Assembly: GCA_026225945.1 (NCBI GenBank)
Contig: JAMJFZ010003581.1
Span: 7,026,501 to 7,090,500, forward strand
Length of the DNA: 64,000 nt
Origin: Cricetomys ansorgei
Taxonomy: Eukaryota > Chordata > Mammalia > Rodentia > Nesomyidae
Direction of reading: 5' to 3'
This document shows, in pieces, positions 58,541-64,000 of this stretch. A model generated the notes under the pieces. The model was not told the origin of the DNA. It worked only from the letters and a program-made list of their open reading frames with translations, and made no database searches. Both the position numbers and the translations under genes were made by a program. How positions within the stretch are numbered: position 1 is the first letter of the stretch; each line of letters begins with the position of its first letter.

Positions 58541-59520
58541 ATCTTGACGTCCTAATCCTAACCCACTATTTTAAAGTAAGCCATTATAGTACCAACTGTG
58601 TCTTTCTCAACCATGACATATTTTTTTTTAAATACTGCTTTCAATAGGCAAGAAATTTAATTCCATGTATTAAGAAAGGAGAGAGTACATGCATAGTTTT
58701 ATATGATTTTCAATCTAGGTTTGAAATGAACAGGGTTGAACTCTGTATTTAACAAAATTACCCGGATGCCCAGTTGCATGACCACACTAAATAATTATTA
58801 CATAATATTATTAAATTTGTATATTTTTTGTTTTGGGAGCTCCTTTCTAAATCATCATTATATAATAAAGGTTCTTCATTTGGAGAAAAATATGAATTTG
58901 TATGCAAAGACAAGGAGTAAAAATGGATGCTAAACTCAAATGTACAATATTATTTTACCATTAGAATTCAGCACTTATAATACTTAATGAAACAATAAGC
59001 AATATTTTTGAGGTTGGAAAGGCAGAAGAAAGAAAATCAAATTTGAATTATGATGATATGCTCCTCATTGAATCTATTAAATCCACTTGCCCTTAAGACT
59101 TCTTGCTGTTGTGAAAGGCATTTCACAAGGTTGTAATTACGTTTTATTTTTTTCTTCTTCTTTGCATTTAGGCTGTAGCTTTATTAAATTATTCATTATA
59201 ATATACCAACTTTAAACCCAAATAGTGTATAAATATAAGATCATGTAACTTCAACATAGTATTAGAGCCTTAGGACCTAAACAAAGGTATGCATTCTACT
59301 CTATTATTTCTTGATTTTTCACTTGCATTCTCCATGGCTTTAGGTGCCCCTAGTGCTACAAATTAAGCATTCTATGTCTTTAAATGAAGCTGTGTACTTT
59401 CCACAGACCCAATAACAGATATCCAAGTGCCAGAAATGGATTACTGAATGACAGTATGGCTTAAATATTTCTCTTTTTTTTTTCTCCAAATGCCCAGAAA
59501 CAAAGAAATCAAGTATGCAG
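58541..59520. other. AT-rich unique sequence
   Basis: No gene or clear repeat. Confidence 0.4.
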
Positions 59521-59524
59521 GACT

Positions 59525-59695
59525 TTTAAAAATATTTATTTTATTTGTTGGGATTATAGTATAATTACACTACTTCCTCCTTCTCTTTCCTCCTTTCAAA
59601 CCCTCTCATATACTCCTCCTCTCTCTCTTTCAAATACATAGCCTCTGTTTTCAATCATTGTTGTTGTATTACTATAGAAACCAATGATAGAATCT
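59525..59695 (-). mobile_element. Lx-type L1 3' end, antisense, truncated
   Basis: 'tttattttatttgttgggatt', pyrimidine-rich 'cctttcaaaccctctcatat', 'tcaaatacatagcctctg'. This parallels the first 170 nt of the copy at 60.47 kb. Confidence 0.65.
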
Positions 59696-59718
59696 AAATA
59701 AAAAAGGTATTTAGCTAA

Positions 59719-60020
59719 GGGCTTGAGAGATGGCCCAGTCAGTAAAGCACTAGCTGCTCATACATCAGGACACGAGTTTGAACTTGCAGCACCCACATTA
59801 AAGTCTGGTATAGCTGCTTGTACGAATAACCTCAGCACTAATGAGCAGAGACAGGTAAAACACTGGAGTCCATGAGCAGCCAATCTATCTAAATTGGTGA
59901 GCTGTGGGTTTAGTTAGAAATCCTTTTTCAATAAATAGGTGAAGAAGTATGAAGGAAGATGAAGGAAGAGGAGCATTGGATGTTAAATACGTGTGCACAC
60001 ACATGGACACATGTAAATTT
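59719..60020 (+). mobile_element. RSINE1-like SINE, sense
   Basis: The head is 'gggcttgagagatggcccagtcagtaaagcac' with 'gagtttgaacttgcagcaccc'. Then come 'cctcagcactaatgagcagagacagg', 'cagccaatctatctaaattggtgagct' and 'aagatgaaggaagaggagc', ending in 'cacacacatggacacatg'. It is a tRNA-head SINE with the body typical of RSINE1, about 300 nt and full length. Confidence 0.75.
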
Positions 60021-60296
60021 CTCACACGCGAGTGCTTAGTTAATGTCCACCAAATAAGGGAAGAGTATGGGTGTCTTCATCTATTGTTTAACATAGGGTA
60101 AGGATCCTTGCATAATTACAGGAGCTTATGCATGAATTCGCAAATTCTCTTTTAAAAAATTTCAAGGAGTAGAAATATATGTTAAAAATTAAAGATTTAA
60201 ACATTTTAGCCCCACTTTCTACACACAATTTTGATTCTCCATTCATTGATAAATACTGTAGTATTTAACAAGTGTCTGTATAGCTCTTTAGTAACA
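60021..60296. other. Unique AT-rich sequence
   Basis: Nothing recognised. Confidence 0.4.
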
Positions 60297-60297
60297 T

Positions 60298-60328
<31 letters not shown>

Positions 60329-60384
60329 ATGCACGCACACACATACCTGACTATGTGCATGCGTGCAGGCACACACACACACAG
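60297..60384. repeat. (CA)n microsatellite, interrupted
   Basis: CA runs at 60.297-60.343 kb and 60.369-60.382 kb with a CATG-rich spacer. Confidence 0.95.
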
Positions 60385-60469
60385 AAAAAGAGAGACACTA
60401 TGTTTTCTTCTTATATAGAATAAAACTACTTTTAAAAATTTGATTTTTGGCTTAACAGACATTATTTTT

Positions 60470-61250
60470 TGAGATTTTATTAAGGGAGGGAGGAGTTTTT
60501 AATTTTTAATTAGTTGAAATTATAATGTATTTAAATCATTATCCCTTCTTTCTCTTCCCTCCAGCCACCTCTCCCCCAAACATCCCTCCTTGTTCTCTTT
60601 TAAATTCATGACCTCTTTTTTTTATTAATTGCTATTTCCTTTTACTAATTGTTATTTCAAACATGTATATGTTTGTATTACAGACACACACACAATGTTA
60701 TCTGTATGTATGTTTTCAGGGCTGACCATTTGGTGTTGGATAACCAATGGTGTGCTCCTCCTTTGGGAAGGCTATTTCTCCCAATATCAGCATTCCTTAG
60801 TTGTTTGTAGTTGTCTGTTTAGGGTTGAGGCCTTCAGGGCCTCCCAAGCCCACATTAGCTTGTGTATTAGTGACATTCATTTTCAGGTCCTGTTTTTTAG
60901 GTAGTCATGTTGGTAAGATTTTATGGGTGTAGCTTCTGACTTTACTAGGAGATAGAATCTCTCAGCAAACTTCCTGATCCTCTGGTGCTTACAATCTGTC
61001 TGTCTCCTCTTCTGCAATGATCCCTAATCCTTAGAGGCAGGGGTTGTTTTGTAGATACAGCCATTGGGACTGGGATCCACAACACTGCATTTTGATTGGC
61101 TGTGGTTTTCTATAATTGTTTCCTTATCTAGTAAAGAGTAGTGTCCTTGATGAGAGGTAAGGACTACACTTATCTGTGGGTATAAGAACAAACATTTAGA
61201 AAGTACTTAGGGATTATGTTGGTTTAGTAAAGTGGCAGTTGTGGTTCCTT
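60470..61250 (-). mobile_element. Lx-type L1 3' untranslated region, antisense, well preserved
   Basis: Landmarks in order: 'cttgttctcttttaaattcatgacc', 'tgaccatttggtgttggataac', 'gtgtgctcctcctttggga', 'catgttggtaagattttatggg', 'cctctggtgcttacaatctg' and 'gatacagccattgggactgg'. They are followed by 'gattggctgtggttttctataa' and 'acttatctgtgggtataag'. This is the best preserved of the six related copies in this window. Confidence 0.85.
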
Positions 61251-61254
61251 CTCA

Positions 61255-61955
61255 AAGATCTATGACTTCACTAGGAGATTTCTAATCTTGTCATGATATT
61301 CGTTTTCAAGACAGGATAATATTTTCACGGCATAGGTATACAAAGTTACTGCTTATTTGATGATCATTTCACTTATTTCATTCATTTCAATGGAAATTTT
61401 CATACTTTATTAATTGATAAAAACGTAATAGCCTTCTTTAACTTTGTATGATCTTGACTACAAATGAAGTTGATAATCTTGTGCTTACTGTTGTACAGTC
61501 TTATGTTCTTTATATGTATTATTCCTCTTCTATTAGCTTTTATTCTTTTCTTTTCTGAGTGGAATGGTGTGCTAGATATGAAACCTAGTCTTCTATGAAG
61601 TTAGACAGATAGTTTATCTTACTCACTTGTGTTCTCATTTTGAATATTTTTTCATTCTGTATATTCTTAGTTTTGCATGTGTTTGGTTTACTTGGGTTTA
61701 GTGTCATGTATAAAATATTTTAATCCTAGAATATCTAAGACTTTTTTTTTATAATACAGGATTTAATCACCTCAAACAGTTTAATTATTGTTTCATTTAG
61801 ACTTTGACATCTTTGAGATATATAATTTTTATTTGTTTATGTATTTATTGTATGTGCCTATATGTGCGAATGTGCATGTATGTGCAAACCAGGAATTGAC
61901 ACTAGCTGTGTTCCTTAATTATCATCTTCTTATTTCTTTTAGTTTTTTAAATTTG
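61255..61955 (-). mobile_element. Ancient L1 (L1M/HAL1-like) fragment, antisense, part 1
   Basis: T-rich text continuing in style with 62.5-63.4 kb. RSINE1-like elements separate the parts. Assignment rests mostly on the right-hand part. Confidence 0.35.
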
Positions 61956-61957
61956 TG

Positions 61958-62256
61958 AATGTATGCATGTGTGTGTGTGAATACAGGCATATACATATTA
62001 TGGCACATGTGTGGCAGTCTGAAGATGTCCTCGCGTGTCAACCCATGCTTTCTACCTTGTTTGAGGCAGGTCCCCTTACTGTTCCCCATAATGTGCTGCA
62101 GGCTAGCTGTTTCCTGATTCTCTGGATGTCTCCTGTCTCTGTCTCCTATTTTGACACAAGGACTACAAGCACAATCTCTAGAATCTGATTTTACGTGAGT
62201 TCTGGGGCTGCAGGTCCTCATGTCTGCATGGTGAGCCATAGTCCCATCCTTCTAGC
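61958..62256 (-). mobile_element. RSINE1-like SINE, antisense
   Basis: TG-rich start, 'ccttgtttgaggcaggtcccctta', 'gatgtctcctgtctctgtctcc', 'aaggactacaagcacaatctc', 'gctgcaggtcctcatgtctgc' and 'ggtgagccatagtcccatcc'. This is the reverse of the element at 59.72 kb. Confidence 0.7.
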
Positions 62257-62475
62257 TTAATTTTCGACACAGGGTTTCTCACTGAACCTTTTATCTGCCT
62301 GTTGGACTGGCTAGCCCTCCCTAGGAATCCTTCCCACCTCTACCTTTTAATGGGGAAGTTACAGCTGTATGCCTCAGCACCAGGAATTTTCAAAAGGTTG
62401 TTTACTAGGGATTTGAACTCAGGTCCCAGGCTTGCATGGCTAGCGTTTTACCTGGTGAGCTGTCTTGCCAGTACC
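62257..62475 (-). mobile_element. Second RSINE1-like SINE, antisense, directly abutting
   Basis: 'cgacacagggtttctcactgaacc', 'actggctagccctccctaggaatcc', 'atttgaactcaggtcccaggcttgcatgg' and 'ggtgagctgtcttgcca'. It is in the same orientation as its neighbour but starts inside the element, so its 3' part is missing. Confidence 0.78.
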
Positions 62476-62479
62476 TATG

Positions 62480-63440
62480 TACTTACTTATTTATTTGTTA
62501 TTTTGTTTCTATTTCTGTTTTCCCTTTTTTCCCTATGTCTTCTTTTCTGTTTCTATTAGATGGATTTAATTATACTTACGGACTTCAACTCCTTCCACTT
62601 CTCAAATTCTAGCTAAAATTTTAACAACCAAATGTAAACTTTATCTTGTCTTTATTCATAATTAATATGTTTAGCTCCCGTGACAATGACAGAAAGTTTA
62701 GCATGGTTTCATTTCTCTCCTCTTCAGAATTTCCTGTTGACATAATTTGAGAATTTTAAGTTCTAATTATTTATTTGTTTACATTACGCACAAATGCCTA
62801 AACCTAACGATACGCTTTATAATCCTTTTCTTTGTGCATAACATTTGTTTTATCAGAATATAATTTTGGTATCTTATTTTAAAACAAACAAAAAGTTCTG
62901 TAAACAGTGAAAGCTTTATTCATGTACTTGAATGCTATTAACTGGATAGAAGACTCCAGGTTCAAAATACTCTGTTCATTGTCTTCTATAACTCTGTATT
63001 GTCAAATACAAGTACGATACCAATCTAATGCTCTTGCTAAAGGACAACATATTTCTCTAGTTATGATTTTTTTATGTCTTTGTCTAAAAATTTACCAGAG
63101 TTCTTAGGGTCTCTGTTTTATTATTCCACTTGAAGATGAATCAGTGTCTTTTTGCTTTGAAAATCTTTCTCCTAATACTTATTAAAGTTATCTTCGTTTA
63201 TTTTTCCCATCGCCCCTGGTCTATTTAGAATTATTGTTACATAGATTTTAGCCTTTAATGTATATTCTTTGTTTAATAATTTCATCGTCTTGATTTGCAA
63301 TCGTTATTTTGAGAAAATTCTTTAGCTCTCTGCATATGATTCTCCATGTTATCTCTGTTCTATTCACAAATTCAATATGGTTAGAATTTTGAGGACTATT
63401 TATTTAATGTTAAAGATAACTACTTGTGTTTTTAAAAAAA
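62480..63440 (-). mobile_element. Ancient L1 (L1M/HAL1-like) fragment, antisense, part 2
   Basis: 'actggatagaagactccaggttc' and 'gttcattgtcttctataactctg' near 62.95 kb, 'gcctttaatgtatattctttg' and 'ctctgcatatgattctcca' are features of old L1 3' regions read backwards. Confidence 0.5.
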
Positions 63441-63478
63441 TATTTGTTTTCTTAAATAAATTATGGACATCTGTATAT

Positions 63479-63499
63479 GTGTGTGTGTGTGTGTGTGTG
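63479..63499. repeat. (TG)n microsatellite
   Basis: Ten TG units forming the reversed 3' tail of the adjoining SINE. Confidence 0.95.
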
Positions 63500-63663
63500 C
63501 TTGTAAAGGCTGGTGACTATAAAGACCAGAAGAGGACATCAGATCTCCTGGAGTTGGAGTCACAGGTATTTGTGAGTTGCCCTATGTAGGGACTGGGAAC
63601 TGATTTCAGGTAGTTTGCAAAATCAATGACAACTCCTAGTCACTGATTCATCTTTCTGGCCCC
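63490..63663 (-). mobile_element. B3/B2-family SINE, antisense
   Basis: 'agaccagaagaggacatcagatctcctggagttggagtc', 'tttgtgagttgccctatgtag', 'gggaactgatttcaggta' and the reversed head 'ctgattcatctttctggcccc'. Confidence 0.92.
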
Positions 63664-64000
63664 TGGCTGTATTTTTTTTTTATTAATAGCATGTATTCAT
63701 TCATTTTGTGATAACAAGCATGATTATTTTTTTAAATTTGTGCTCAGCATTAGTTGACAGTTGATCTTGCAACATTAGTGGATCTTAAATATCCAGCAAT
63801 TCTTTGTCTTTTTGTTTGTGTTTGTGGTGTGCTATGGGTCTCTCTTTTTAGATTCATATGTGACAACTTGGCAATTCTTACTTCAGAGTTTAATTTGTGA
63901 TGATCATATGGGAGGGACAGAATATAACATTGGGGGAAGTATGGCAGTTGTCTGGCTTCTGGATATTTTTTTTTTGAGATCATATATTCCCCAGTGTGTC
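63664..64000. other. Unique or unresolved AT-rich sequence
   Basis: Contains two short T-runs and no recognised repeat or gene to the end of the window. Confidence 0.4.

Noticed and set aside
1..64000. CRISPR arrays, operons, phage or plasmid systems
   Set aside because: The window is clearly mammalian nuclear DNA. Regular direct repeats with unique spacers, ribosome binding sites and dense coding frames are all absent.
1..64000. tRNA, rRNA, U6, 7SK or Y RNA genes
   Set aside because: tRNA-like text appears only as the heads of SINEs. No intact copy of the other RNAs was noticed by reading; a covariance-model search was not possible.

Overview
This window is rodent nuclear DNA, most likely from a muroid species. 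It is AT-rich and CpG-poor. It carries the characteristic muroid SINE set (B1, B2/B3-type, B4-type, RSINE1-like and ID-like copies), Lx-type L1 3' ends, a URR1-like hAT element, and old mammalian repeats (MIR, MER20-like, L1M). I cannot fix the species. The SINEs are moderately diverged and no L1 is intact.

I found no host protein-coding gene, rRNA, tRNA or recognisable small RNA. Every reading frame I examined is short, lies in repeats or microsatellites, or has no features of a known protein. The only intact-looking coding-type residue string without a repeat explanation is a weak minus-strand tail near 23.66-23.79 kb. The window is best read as intergenic or intronic gene-desert sequence.

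Layout: 0-5.5 kb holds a hAT relic with a tandemly duplicated end, an ID-like SINE, a long ancient L1 fragment and a B3-type SINE. 7.0-13.5 kb is a dense mosaic of L1 pieces, nearly all on the minus strand, including two neighbouring copies of the same reverse-transcriptase region. 13.5-20.1 kb is mostly unique, with MER20/MIR relics, a large CT/TA microsatellite and a homeodomain-site-rich block at 18.31-18.70 kb that is the best regulatory candidate. 20.4-25.3 kb is again L1 and microsatellite rich. 25.3-45.7 kb is repeat-poor, with scattered B1, B3, B4 and MIR copies, an LTR relic at 41.5-42.0 kb and a relatively GC-rich unique block at 43.0-44.3 kb. 45.7-64 kb is dominated by minus-strand Lx-type L1 3' untranslated regions, plus a plus-strand L1 3' end (54.8-55.6 kb), URR1, RSINE1-like copies and CA/TA repeats.

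Nearly all L1 fragments lie on the minus strand, which would fit an intron of a plus-strand gene, but insertion bias or local duplication could give the same picture. Repeat family names rest on recognition of consensus features and on similarity between copies inside the window. Boundaries are approximate, usually within tens of bases.
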